Below, piece by piece: positions 1 through 6,753 of a DNA stretch of 52,658 nt. The stretch comes from Paenibacillus sinensis (GTDB lineage Bacteria; Bacillota; Bacilli; Paenibacillales; Paenibacillaceae). The position numbers were made by a program, and so were the translations under genes. Position 1 is the stretch's first letter; every line of letters begins with the position of its first letter. The stretch covers positions 579-53,236 of the forward strand of contig NZ_JAHCMB010000020.1 in the NCBI RefSeq assembly GCF_019904155.1. Reading direction: 5' to 3'. A model generated the notes under the pieces. That model did no database searches and had not been told where the DNA came from. It saw only the letters and a list, made by a program, of their open reading frames with translations.

Positions 1-444
1 CCTCATGAAAAAGCAGAACTGTTGTATTTAGGTCATTACAAGCACCCGCTAGGAAATCCTTTTTTCGAAAAACTGAATAATAGGTTCGTCTATTTGGCAC
101 ATGATGACGGTTGGTTCAATAGAATTTTCTACAAGGACATCAATCAATCCACTTATATGCTGAGACATCTGATCCCACACAAATTGAAAGCTTATCGCAG
201 GCATGTACCGCCATTAAGTATGGACACCGGAGAACAATTAATGCTATTCGCTAGAGATGGAATATTAATCGAGTTATCCCGGATAATCAAATCTCGAAAC
301 AGCGTGGAAATCCCTTTTACTATAATCGGCAAAAATATGGACTTCGATGATGTGTATAACAACATGGAGAGACATAAGGCCAAGGCTAAGTCGGAATATT
401 GGCTTGTGTATGGTAAAAATGAATGGATGATACGAGTGATTTAG
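1..444 (+). CDS. Hypothetical protein, 5'-truncated by the window edge
   Basis: The reading frame is open from the first base of the window and stops at 442-444 (TAG), so the N-terminus lies outside; a TTG at 22 is the first possible start but nothing marks it as real. The visible part is 147 codons. It is soluble-looking, rich in Asn, Lys, Arg and aromatic residues, with no membrane segment and no motif I recognise. Its codons are clearly more AT-rich than the genes after 1.9 kb, which could mean recent acquisition. A strong hairpin follows at 528-570. I cannot assign a family. Confidence 0.6.
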   Translation, partial: PHEKAELLYLGHYKHPLGNPFFEKLNNRFVYLAHDDGWFNRIFYKDINQSTYMLRHLIPHKLKAYRRHVPPLSMDTGEQLMLFARDGILIELSRIIKSRNSVEIPFTIIGKNMDFDDVYNNMERHKAKAKSEYWLVYGKNEWMIRVI

Positions 445-527
445 TCGATCCAACTGAGATATGCTTTGTACATCTCTTCCCCGAAAAAGAACATATGCAA
501 TTCATCACGGTTGAGCTGAATCTCCGA

Positions 528-570
528 AACGCAATGAAGCTGTCGACGAGTTCGACAGCTTCATTGCGTT
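528..570. terminator. Perfect 19-bp hairpin downstream of the truncated gene
   Basis: Bases 528-546 and 552-570 are exact reverse complements (19 bp) around a 5-base loop. No T-run follows on either strand, so factor-independent termination would be weak. It separates the truncated gene (+) from the broken aldo/keto reductase (-) and may serve both. Confidence 0.55.
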
Positions 571-642
571 ACTTAACATTTGCTTGGGAATCAGATACAA
601 ATCACATCCAGGTAAAACCTCAAATAATGTTGTCCCGTAACA

Positions 643-1131
643 TTACAGATCAAACTTACGGTTGGCCAGCCATTTCACATTTTCCGGATTCCCAAAAGAG
701 GAAGGGTACAAGCTCAGTTTCGTATCCATCGCAGCAATCATATCCATGTCCTCTTGGTTTAATTCAAAATCAAAGATATTGAAGTTTTCAACGATTCTTT
801 CCTTATGAACGGACTTAGGAATCACCACGACTCCTCGCTGTGTCAATCAACGCAGAACGACCTGTCCGACGGTTTTATGATGCTGTTCAGCGATGGAGAC
901 CAATACTCCATTTTGAAAAATATTATTTTTCCCTTGGGCCAAAGGCCCCCGAGATTCGATCTGAACGTTGTGTTCCTTCATGTATTTCGCGCTCTCGATT
1001 TGTTGGAAGAACGGATGAACTTCTACCTGGTTGACGGCAGGAGCAACTTCGTTATGAATAATCAAATCGATCAGTCGATCCATCTGGAAGTTGCTGACAA
1101 TGCCTTTCCGAAACAGGGTGAGCGCTCTATT
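643..1131 (-). pseudogene. Aldo/keto reductase remnant (C-terminal half, internal stop)
   Basis: Two abutting minus-strand frames give a continuous aldo/keto reductase C-terminal half: VSNFQMDRL, then NQVEVHPFFQQ, QVVLR, a TGA at 849-847, then [12 protein letters not shown] and a [17 protein letters not shown] tail. In the family the stop position is normally Trp (VLRWL.QRG.V.IPKS), so TGG to TGA is one base change. Upstream, the same frame meets a TGA at 1134-1132 and the remaining half, which carries the catalytic Asp/Tyr/Lys, is absent. The product would be inactive. It resembles DkgA-type 2,5-diketogluconate/aldehyde reductases. A TTG at 846 could in principle restart the tail, but a 67-residue tail has no known function. 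Confidence 0.85.
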
Positions 1132-1164
1132 TCAATCGGGAGCGGTCATCAGCGCTAAAGTTAC

Positions 1165-1203
1165 TTGCATGAATTTCTTTGAAGCGTTATAATACGAACG
1201 TAT
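1165..1203 (+). promoter_or_regulatory. SigA-type promoter with adjacent palindrome
   Basis: TTGCAT (1165-1170), 17-base spacer, TATAAT (1188-1193). An inverted repeat ATACG-AA-CGTAT (1192-1203) begins within the -10 box and spans the expected start site, where a repressor would act. It would drive the 1251 gene. Confidence 0.6.
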
Positions 1204-1250
1204 ATTCGCGTCATGATATTAAGACATCATTGAACGGAGGTCCCCTTGCA

Positions 1251-1625
1251 ATGGCAACACCACTACCCATCACAGACGCCGACCGGGCGCTGATTAAACC
1301 ATACATCATACTGCCAATGGTCCTGCGCGCATTCGAACGCGATACCCATATTTTTCTTAACTTCCGTACGCCCGATCCGTATGTCGATTGGATCCACTCT
1401 GCCCGTGAGCGATTGTCTATTGAGGTACGGCTGACACGCTTCGAAGCCGTTAGACGCGGCATCCGCGTCTACGAAGAGGAACGAACGGCAAGCGGAATGT
1501 CGGTTCGCTACTTATGCCGAGGCCATCATGGCAACCTGTTCCTGACCAATGCCGAAATTGCAGAGATCGCGGTAGGGCTCATGCGCAAATACTTGTCTCT
1601 CCAAAAGCCAACAACCACAGCCTGA
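1251..1625 (+). CDS. Hypothetical protein, 124 aa
   Basis: I chose ATG 1251 because GGAGG lies at 1236-1240 and a SigA-type promoter lies at 1165-1193; an upstream in-frame ATG at 1179 would lie within the promoter itself. The product starts MATPLPITDADR, is soluble, alpha/beta-like in composition, and has no Cys pair, membrane segment or catalytic motif I recognise. It appears monocistronic and is followed by a bidirectional-looking hairpin at 1740-1785. No family assignment is possible from the sequence alone. Confidence 0.6.
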   Translation: MATPLPITDADRALIKPYIILPMVLRAFERDTHIFLNFRTPDPYVDWIHSARERLSIEVRLTRFEAVRRGIRVYEEERTASGMSVRYLCRGHHGNLFLTNAEIAEIAVGLMRKYLSLQKPTTTA

Positions 1626-1739
1626 AGGGATGCCCGCCGACCACTGCGTTATTAGTGTGTAATTTCCGGTAATAAGCCGGGGCGGGTTTGAGAAAGCCTG
1701 AACGGGATTTAAAATATCGCTTGTTAATAGTCATAACAA

Positions 1740-1785
1740 ACGGCCCTATGACGTTTAATCCGAACTAAACACGTCATAGGGCCGT
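1740..1785. terminator. 15-bp hairpin between convergent genes
   Basis: Bases 1740-1754 and 1771-1785 are exact reverse complements, with partial extension toward the loop. AT-rich sequence follows on the plus side. It sits between the 1251 gene (+) and the A-type carrier gene (-), so it may terminate both. Confidence 0.55.
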
Positions 1786-1894
1786 AATTATAATTTGACC
1801 ACTGATATCAAGTGATATAAGGTTTCAAGCGCCGGTTAGCACCGGGCTGCCGAATCGGCCGCCGCATTAAGAGAACTCCCGCCGATCGGCGGTT

Positions 1895-2254
1895 TTAGCA
1901 AGGCTCTTCACTCGGCTTGCCTGCATCCGTCGCCGTGCGGAAGCTGTGTCCGCAGCCGCAGGTGGCGGTGGCGTTCGGATTGTTGATGGTGAAGCCGCCG
2001 GTCATGCCGGATTCCTCGAAGTCGATCTCCAGCCCGTCGAGAAGACGCAGGCTGTCTTTTTCCACGACGACCTTGAGGCCCTTCACATCCATGTAAACGT
2101 CCTTGTCGGATTCAACATCGTCGAAACCCATCGCATAAGAGTAACCGCTGCATCCCCCCGCGTTCACACCCAGGCGAAGGAACATGTCCGGAACCTCCTG
2201 CGAATCCCGCATGGTCTTCAATTGCTCGGCAGCCGAATCGCTGATTGTAATCAT
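1895..2254 (-). CDS. A-type iron-sulfur carrier (HesB/IscA/ErpA family, YutM-like)
   Basis: The 119-residue protein is the usual length of the HesB/IscA family, which binds or delivers Fe-S clusters to apoproteins. The three conserved Cys are present: one in GGCSGYSY near residue 35 and the pair in CGCGHSF near residues 99-101. ATG 2254 has a strong AAAGGAGG site. The gene lies near YuzB and Nfu, matching the Bacillus yutM-yuzB-yutJ-yutI neighbourhood, so it probably matures Fe-S enzymes such as the radical SAM proteins MqnE and LipA in this window. A SigA-type promoter (2421-2449) gives a leader of about 160 bases that contains repeat element A. Whether it is functionally ErpA or SufA-like cannot be told from sequence. 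Confidence 0.93.
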   Translation of the reverse strand: MITISDSAAEQLKTMRDSQEVPDMFLRLGVNAGGCSGYSYAMGFDDVESDKDVYMDVKGLKVVVEKDSLRLLDGLEIDFEESGMTGGFTINNPNATATCGCGHSFRTATDAGKPSEEPC

Positions 2255-2322
2255 GGCTTGTAGCCTCCTTTAAGGTTCTATGAGTAACCGGTGATAACCG
2301 GTCCAAAGTTAAAGTGCTGCAA

Positions 2323-2416
2323 CAAGGTTAAACACCTGGCATTATTAAGACGCTTTGGCGTTAACCAAAATATAAAGCCGATACTAAGCGCTAAGCTTAG
2401 AATTTCTTATATTTAA
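2323..2416 (-). repeat. Palindromic leader element, copy A
   Basis: About 94 bases that align with 52186-52280 in the same orientation. Read on the minus strand it has AAATATAAGAA, then a hairpin CTAAGC/GCTTAG, a short linker, and a second long hairpin closed by GGTTAA/TTAACC. It occupies the leader of the A-type carrier gene; its 5' end on that strand falls at the expected transcription start of the promoter at 2421-2449. A direct repeat of ACCGGT spaced 10 bases (2287-2302) lies just downstream. Confidence 0.7.
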
Positions 2417-2420
2417 ATCA

Positions 2421-2449
2421 AGTATACTTCACTCGCCGCATGCCGACAA
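2421..2449 (-). promoter_or_regulatory. SigA-type promoter for the A-type carrier gene
   Basis: On the minus strand: TTGTCG (2449-2444), 17-base spacer, TATACT (2426-2421). It points toward the gene starting at 2254. Confidence 0.6.
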
Positions 2450-2571
2450 GCCGCCAACACAGGGCTTCACTTTTTTATCAAAGCCACCCAATTTCCTCTT
2501 CATAGAAAAAACCTCATTTGACGGGCTTGTTTCAGGGTCATCGGCCTGTGAACAGGAGGAGAAGTGGGCTG

Positions 2572-2600
2572 TTGCTCACCCACGGAGAGAGGTTTATAAT
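2572..2600 (+). promoter_or_regulatory. SigA-type promoter for mqnE
   Basis: TTGCTC (2572-2577), 17-base spacer, TATAAT (2595-2600). It predicts a leader of about 155 bases before mqnE. The rest of the 2255-2758 gap holds repeat copy A, the oppositely directed promoter at 2421-2449 and the leader hairpin at 2680-2728. Confidence 0.65.
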
Positions 2601-2679
2601 AAGTACAGCAATCATTTAAAATTCAAAATGTCGAAGTCGACAGCTTCAAACTAAAGGCCGCTTGCGGCTTGCTCTTTAT

Positions 2680-2728
2680 GAAAACATCTGCGTCGTTTTT
2701 CGCTTGCGGGAAACAGCGGGATGTTTTC
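2680..2728 (+). promoter_or_regulatory. Hairpin in the mqnE leader
   Basis: GAAAACATC (2680-2688) pairs with GATGTTTTC (2720-2728), enclosing a loop that contains a short T-run. A smaller hairpin GCCGC-TT-GCGGC lies just upstream. The long stem ends in T-rich sequence about 22 bases before the ribosome site, so it could attenuate or stabilise the mRNA. No known riboswitch signature was recognised. Confidence 0.4.
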
Positions 2729-2761
2729 TTGCTGAAATAAGAAGTACGTAGGAGGAATATG

Positions 2762-3868
2762 ATGTCCACAATTACTGTGCCGGGCACCGACGCCCGTATG
2801 AACGAAATTGCCCTGAAGGTACAAGCGGGCGAACGATTGACCCTGGAGGATGGCGTTTATTTATATGATAGCAGCGATCTGCTGACGATCGGCCAACTGG
2901 CGGATCTCGCCAACCGGCGCAAGAACGGGAACAAGGTGTATTTTATCGAGAATATGAGCCTGTACTTCACCAATGTCTGTGAATCCCGCTGCGCGTTCTG
3001 CAATTTCCGCAAGGATGAGGGCGAAGAGGGCGCCTATACGCTGTCCGGTGAAGAAATGGTGGCGTATGTGGAGCAGCATATTCATCCCGGTGTGCGCGAG
3101 TTCCATATTGTCGGCGGACATAATCAGCATATGCCTTTCCAGTATTATGTCGATTCGCTTCAAGCGCTGAATGACCGGTTCCCAGGCGTAACGCTCAAAG
3201 CTTACACGGCGGCGGAAATCGATTTCTTCACCCGGATCAGCGGGCTTAGCATCCGTGAGGTGCTGGAGCGTCTGCGGGCAGCGGGTCTTCAGACCCTTAC
3301 CGGAGGCGGAGCGGAAATTCTATCCGACCAGTACCGCAAGAAAATGAAGGTCGACAAAGCGAACGTCGAGGAGTATCTGGAGGTTCACCGTCAGGCGCAC
3401 AAGCTCGGCATGCGGACGCATACGACGATGCTGTACGGCTCGATCGAATCCCACGAGGACCGCGTCCGGCATATGATTCAGATCCGCGAGCTTCAGGACG
3501 AGACGAACGGATTCATGGTCTTTATTCCACTGTCCATGCAGCCCAAGAGCAAGAATGCCGGGATAATGCGCCGGAATTCCGCTTATGAGGATCTCAAGAC
3601 CATTGCGATCAGCCGGCTGATGCTGGACAACATCGATCATGTGAAAGCTTACTTCATTAATATAGGTCCGCAGCTCACCCAGGTAGCGCTCAACTTCGGC
3701 GCTTCGGACGTGCATGGCACGATCCTGAAGGAGCGCATCAGCCATTCGGCCGGCGCACTGACACCTGAAGGCATGACGCGTGAAGAGCTCATCTGGCTCG
3801 TTAAAGGTGCTGGACGCATTCCCGTCGAACGCGATACGTTCTACAACGAAATCAAGGTATACGAATAG
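2762..3868 (+). CDS. mqnE: Aminofutalosine synthase MqnE (radical SAM)
   Basis: MqnE joins 3-[(1-carboxyvinyl)oxy]benzoate to SAM-derived adenosine, giving aminofutalosine in the futalosine route to menaquinone. The radical SAM cluster motif is CESRCAFC (CX3CX2C) near residue 72, followed by FRKDEG and the family's HIVGGHNQHMPFQYY segment; length (368 aa) is typical. GGAGG at 2751-2755 is 6 bases from ATG 2762 but only 3 from ATG 2759, so I prefer 2762, though either is possible. It is followed by a flavoprotein dehydrogenase, which would feed the quinone pool, and sits within an Fe-S assembly neighbourhood. The UbiD-family gene at 13930 probably acts later in the same pathway; mqnA, B, C and D are not in the window. 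Confidence 0.93.
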   Translation: MSTITVPGTDARMNEIALKVQAGERLTLEDGVYLYDSSDLLTIGQLADLANRRKNGNKVYFIENMSLYFTNVCESRCAFCNFRKDEGEEGAYTLSGEEMVAYVEQHIHPGVREFHIVGGHNQHMPFQYYVDSLQALNDRFPGVTLKAYTAAEIDFFTRISGLSIREVLERLRAAGLQTLTGGGAEILSDQYRKKMKVDKANVEEYLEVHRQAHKLGMRTHTTMLYGSIESHEDRVRHMIQIRELQDETNGFMVFIPLSMQPKSKNAGIMRRNSAYEDLKTIAISRLMLDNIDHVKAYFINIGPQLTQVALNFGASDVHGTILKERISHSAGALTPEGMTREELIWLVKGAGRIPVERDTFYNEIKVYE

Positions 3869-3945
3869 GCTCATCCGCAATTTAAGACCGAAATCACCTG
3901 AACATTCGCGTTTCCATTCCAACATCGAAAGGAAGACCGGACTCC

Positions 3946-5007
3946 ATGAAGAAACTGCTTGTTCTCGGGGGCGGCTACGGCGGCCTCGCTTTGATCCAGA
4001 CCCTGCTTGAGCCACATCTCCCCGGCGACGTTGAAATTGTTCTCGTCGACAGAATGCCCTATCAAGGCATCAAGACCGAGTATTATTCGCTGGCGGCAGG
4101 GACGGTCTCGGATCATGATATCCGAATCGCTTTTCCGGATGATCCCAGGGTGAAGAAGCGTTACGGCGAAGTTTCCTCTGTCGAGCTTGACCGGAAACTG
4201 GTTCATATGGCGGATGGTGAGGAGATCCCTTACGATCTGCTCGCCATCGCGCTCGGCTGTACGGATAACTACCACAGCATCCCCGGCGCTCCCGAGCATA
4301 CATGCAGCATTCAGAGCCTTTCCTCCACGCGGGAAACGTACCGCCGTCTGAACGATGTGAAGCCGTATGGCACGGTGAATATCGTCGGCGGGGGCTTAAG
4401 CGGTGTCGAGATAGCGGCAGAGCTCCGCGAGAGTCGTCCCGACCTGAACATCACGATTCTCGACCGCGGAGAGCGGGTACTGTCTTCCTTCCCGGCGAGG
4501 CTGTCCAAGTATGTGGAGGAATGGTTCAGCGAGCATCAGGTGAATACCCGGGGTAAAATTTCGGTATCCCATATCGAGCCGGGCGCCGTCTATAACGGTA
4601 CGGAAGCTATTTGCTCCGACGTTACCGTCTGGACTGGCGGGATTCAACCCGTCAAGGTCGTGCAGGACCTGAACCTCCCGAAGGACCGGGGCGGAAGAGT
4701 GATGCTCGGGGAGTATTATCAGGTTCCGGACTATCCGGAGGTGTATGTGATCGGCGACTGTGCAAGCCTGCCATTCGCGCCGAGCGCCCAGGCAGCGGGC
4801 GCACAGGGCGAGCAGATTGCGCATATTATGCGCGCGCTGTGGAAGAATGAAACGCCGAAGCTGCACAATATCAAGCTGAAGGGGACGCTCGGTTCCCTTG
4901 GCAAGAGCGAAGGCTTCGGCCTTCTGGGCAGCCGCTCCGTTATGGGCCGGGTGCCCCGCATCCTGAAGAGCGGTGTGCTCTGGATGTCCAAACGCCATTT
5001 CGGCTAA
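3946..5007 (+). CDS. NAD(P)/FAD-dependent oxidoreductase, type II NADH dehydrogenase-like (YutJ/YumB)
   Basis: The protein (353 aa) begins with a Rossmann FAD-binding motif, LVLGGGYGGL, carries a second nucleotide-binding motif NIVGGGLSGVE near residue 146 for NAD(P)H, and has the C-terminal FAD motif VYVIGDCAS near residue 266. These are the features of single-subunit NDH-2 enzymes that pass electrons from NADH to quinone without pumping protons. The position next to yuzB and nfu matches Bacillus YutJ. ATG 3946 has an AGGAAG site upstream; the gap from mqnE is 77 bases, so co-transcription with mqnE is likely. The electron acceptor is inferred, and ferredoxin reductase-like roles have been found in related proteins. 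Confidence 0.85.
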   Translation: MKKLLVLGGGYGGLALIQTLLEPHLPGDVEIVLVDRMPYQGIKTEYYSLAAGTVSDHDIRIAFPDDPRVKKRYGEVSSVELDRKLVHMADGEEIPYDLLAIALGCTDNYHSIPGAPEHTCSIQSLSSTRETYRRLNDVKPYGTVNIVGGGLSGVEIAAELRESRPDLNITILDRGERVLSSFPARLSKYVEEWFSEHQVNTRGKISVSHIEPGAVYNGTEAICSDVTVWTGGIQPVKVVQDLNLPKDRGGRVMLGEYYQVPDYPEVYVIGDCASLPFAPSAQAAGAQGEQIAHIMRALWKNETPKLHNIKLKGTLGSLGKSEGFGLLGSRSVMGRVPRILKSGVLWMSKRHFG

Positions 5008-5107
5008 GCGGACAAGTCGTTGTTTCTACCCGACTACTTGAATGCCTGAATGACTATTGTCTAACTGCCGCTTACACATATCTGCTTATCAAGAACCAGA
5101 GGCCCTT

Positions 5108-5362
5108 TTAGTCGATCTCAAGGTTGTTCCATGCTTCGAACTCCTTGATTTTGGCCAAAATGGCCTCTTCCAGCTCTTCCGCCGAACCGGCGGCGATGAT
5201 CTCTCCATTCACCAGGGCGAACGGCTCGAAGAAGCACTGCTCGCAGTTATCCAGGCAGCCGTATTCGACGACATCGTAGTCGTGGTTCTGTTCCAGCTTC
5301 TTTTTCAATTCTTCGGTTCCATGCCCCAGGTTGCTGACACAAAATTCAATAATTGGTCTCAT
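5108..5362 (-). CDS. yuzB: YuzB family protein (DUF1450)
   Basis: A small acidic protein of 84 residues with a conserved Cys pattern: EFCVSNLGHG at the N-terminus and CLDNCEQC in the middle, followed by FFEPFALVNGE. This is the YuzB family, whose function is unknown; the Cys arrangement recalls thioredoxin-fold [2Fe-2S] ferredoxins, but that is inference. ATG 5362 is preceded by GGGAG at good spacing. It converges on the flavoprotein dehydrogenase gene and diverges from nfu, the same neighbours as in Bacillus. Confidence 0.88.
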   Translation of the reverse strand: MRPIIEFCVSNLGHGTEELKKKLEQNHDYDVVEYGCLDNCEQCFFEPFALVNGEIIAAGSAEELEEAILAKIKEFEAWNNLEID

Positions 5363-5444
5363 TGTTTGTCTCCCGGCCTTTACTAACCGTTTTATTTTTT
5401 AAATAATTGTACTATAATATACGTACGAAAGGAGTGATTGAGAA

Positions 5445-5690
5445 ATGAGTGAGAATGCACAAAGCACCATGTATGATGAAGTTGCAGATGTACTGGATAA
5501 ACTTCGTCCGTTTCTGCAGCGTGACGGCGGCGACGTTGAGCTGATCGACGTTGAAGACGGCATCGTCAAGCTGAAACTGATGGGTGCCTGCGGCAGCTGC
5601 CCAAGCTCCACGATCACGCTGAAAGCCGGGATTGAACGCGCCCTCATCGAAGAGGTTGAAGGCGTCGAGGAAGTTGTCCAGGTATTCTAA
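5445..5690 (+). CDS. NifU-like Fe-S scaffold/carrier protein (Nfu, YutI-like)
   Basis: Eighty-one residues forming a stand-alone Nfu domain: [19 protein letters not shown] followed by the cluster-binding CXXC in GACGSCPSS near residue 49. Nfu proteins hold or transfer [4Fe-4S] clusters to client enzymes. ATG 5445 has an AAAGGAG site and a TATAAT at 5413-5418 just upstream. A strong terminator follows at 5710, so it is probably transcribed alone. It is part of the yut-type Fe-S group with the A-type carrier at 1895. Confidence 0.93.
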   Translation: MSENAQSTMYDEVADVLDKLRPFLQRDGGDVELIDVEDGIVKLKLMGACGSCPSSTITLKAGIERALIEEVEGVEEVVQVF

Positions 5691-5709
5691 TCCCGTAGCA
5701 ATACACCGT

Positions 5710-5749
5710 CCCGGCCGTTTGCCTTCTGGCAAGCGGCCGGGATTTTTCT
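5710..5749 (+). terminator. Intrinsic terminator of nfu
   Basis: A GC-rich stem starting CCCGGCCG (5710) pairs with sequence ending CGGCCGGG (near 5741), followed by TTTTT. Confidence 0.85.
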
Positions 5750-5810
5750 GTTCCTCATCATTTTATTTTAGCATATTTACCATATCGAAAATCCGGGGCG
5801 GACTTTGGGG

Positions 5811-5870
5811 TTCCATGGGTTTCCATGGGGTTCCTCGAATTTCCACGGGTTCCCACGAGGTTCTACGGTC
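5811..5870. repeat. Six copies of a 10-bp tandem repeat
   Basis: Six consecutive decamers close to TTCCACGGGT fill 5811-5870 with an exact 10-base period. It is non-coding and lies between the nfu terminator and the hrtA terminator. Confidence 0.75.
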
Positions 5871-5876
5871 CACATA

Positions 5877-5909
5877 AAGAAGCAAAGCCGACTGAGTGCC
5901 GGCTTTGCT
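5877..5909 (-). terminator. Terminator of the hssRS-hrtBA operon
   Basis: Stem AGCAAAGCCG (5881-5890) with CGGCTTTGCT (5900-5909); on the minus strand a T-rich tail follows. It lies about 150 bases past the hrtA stop. Confidence 0.65.
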
Positions 5910-5920
5910 CCGTTGAACCT

Positions 5921-5974
5921 CTGATTGATTATGAGCTTCTGATATATTATCAGCTTCTGATTGAATACGATCTT
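5921..5974. repeat. Three copies of an 18-bp tandem repeat
   Basis: Units 5921-5938, 5939-5956 and 5957-5974 each begin CTGAT and end in CTT with AT-rich middles; a degenerate fourth unit begins CTGTT. The array is in the untranslated region downstream of hrtA, before the terminator at 5877-5909. Confidence 0.7.
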
Positions 5975-6057
5975 CTGTTTATGACCTGTGGCTGATCCTC
6001 TGGTTTAATTCGAATTCATTGTTACCGTTTCTGCGGCGCGGTCCGGGCGTGTACGAT

Positions 6058-6753
6058 CTAGACGTGAAGACTATGAACACGCGGAACCAGAACGCCGCTG
6101 TCCAGAACCAGCACGCGGTCACAGCGCTCCAGCATCCGCTCGTCATGGGTAACCATGACCGCAGCCTTGTCTTCTTCCTTCACCTCATCCGCGATCATGT
6201 TCACAACCTCAAGCCCTCGCTTGAAGTCAAGGCTTGCCGTCGGCTCATCGGCCAGCAGAATGGCAGGGTCGTTCATCCATGCCCGGGCGATGGCCGTCCG
6301 CTGCTTCTCCCCGCCCGAGAGATGCTCGGGATAATGCTTCCTGCGGCCCCAGAGATCGAGCCGCTTCAGCAGCTTCTCAGCCCGGGCCTTTGCCGTCCTG
6401 GACGGCATGGACCCTAGCTTGGCTGCGAACAGCAGCTGCTCCTCGACGCTGAGATAAGGCAGAAGATGCGCGCTCTGGAACATGAAGCCGATCTTGTGCA
6501 GGCGCAGTTCCGCAAGCTCGCGCTTATTTTTGCCGGACAGCGGCTCTCCGCCAATCCACACCTCGCCGCTTGTCGGCGTCAGCAGCGCGCCCGCTGTCGA
6601 CAGAAATGTGCTTTTGCCGGAACCGGAGGGGCCGAGAACCGCCACGAATTCACCGGGATTCACTTCAAGATCCAGATGATCCAGCACGGTCAATTTGGCG
6701 TCTCCGTCTCCATACGTCTTCGTCACTTTGTCCATTACAAGCTTGCCGCTCAT
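6058..6753 (-). CDS. hrtA: Heme efflux ABC transporter, ATP-binding protein HrtA
   Basis: A 231-residue ABC ATPase of the LolD/MacB-type export class: Walker A GPSGSGKS near residue 40, signature LSGGEKQR, Walker B ILLADEP followed by TASLD, and the switch His in VMVTHDE. HrtA powers HrtB to remove toxic heme from the membrane. The assignment rests mainly on context: it overlaps hrtB by 4 bases (ATGA) and lies behind an HssRS-like two-component system. It is the last gene of the operon, with a terminator at 5877-5909. By sequence alone it could be any MacB-type ATPase. Confidence 0.87.
   Translation of the reverse strand: MSGKLVMDKVTKTYGDGDAKLTVLDHLDLEVNPGEFVAVLGPSGSGKSTFLSTAGALLTPTSGEVWIGGEPLSGKNKRELAELRLHKIGFMFQSAHLLPYLSVEEQLLFAAKLGSMPSRTAKARAEKLLKRLDLWGRRKHYPEHLSGGEKQRTAIARAWMNDPAILLADEPTASLDFKRGLEVVNMIADEVKEEDKAAVMVTHDERMLERCDRVLVLDSGVLVPRVHSLHV

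Noticed and set aside
2680..2728. mqnE leader considered as a known riboswitch
   Set aside because: No conserved core of SAM, TPP, FMN, cobalamin, T-box or glycine classes could be found; reported only as a hairpin.
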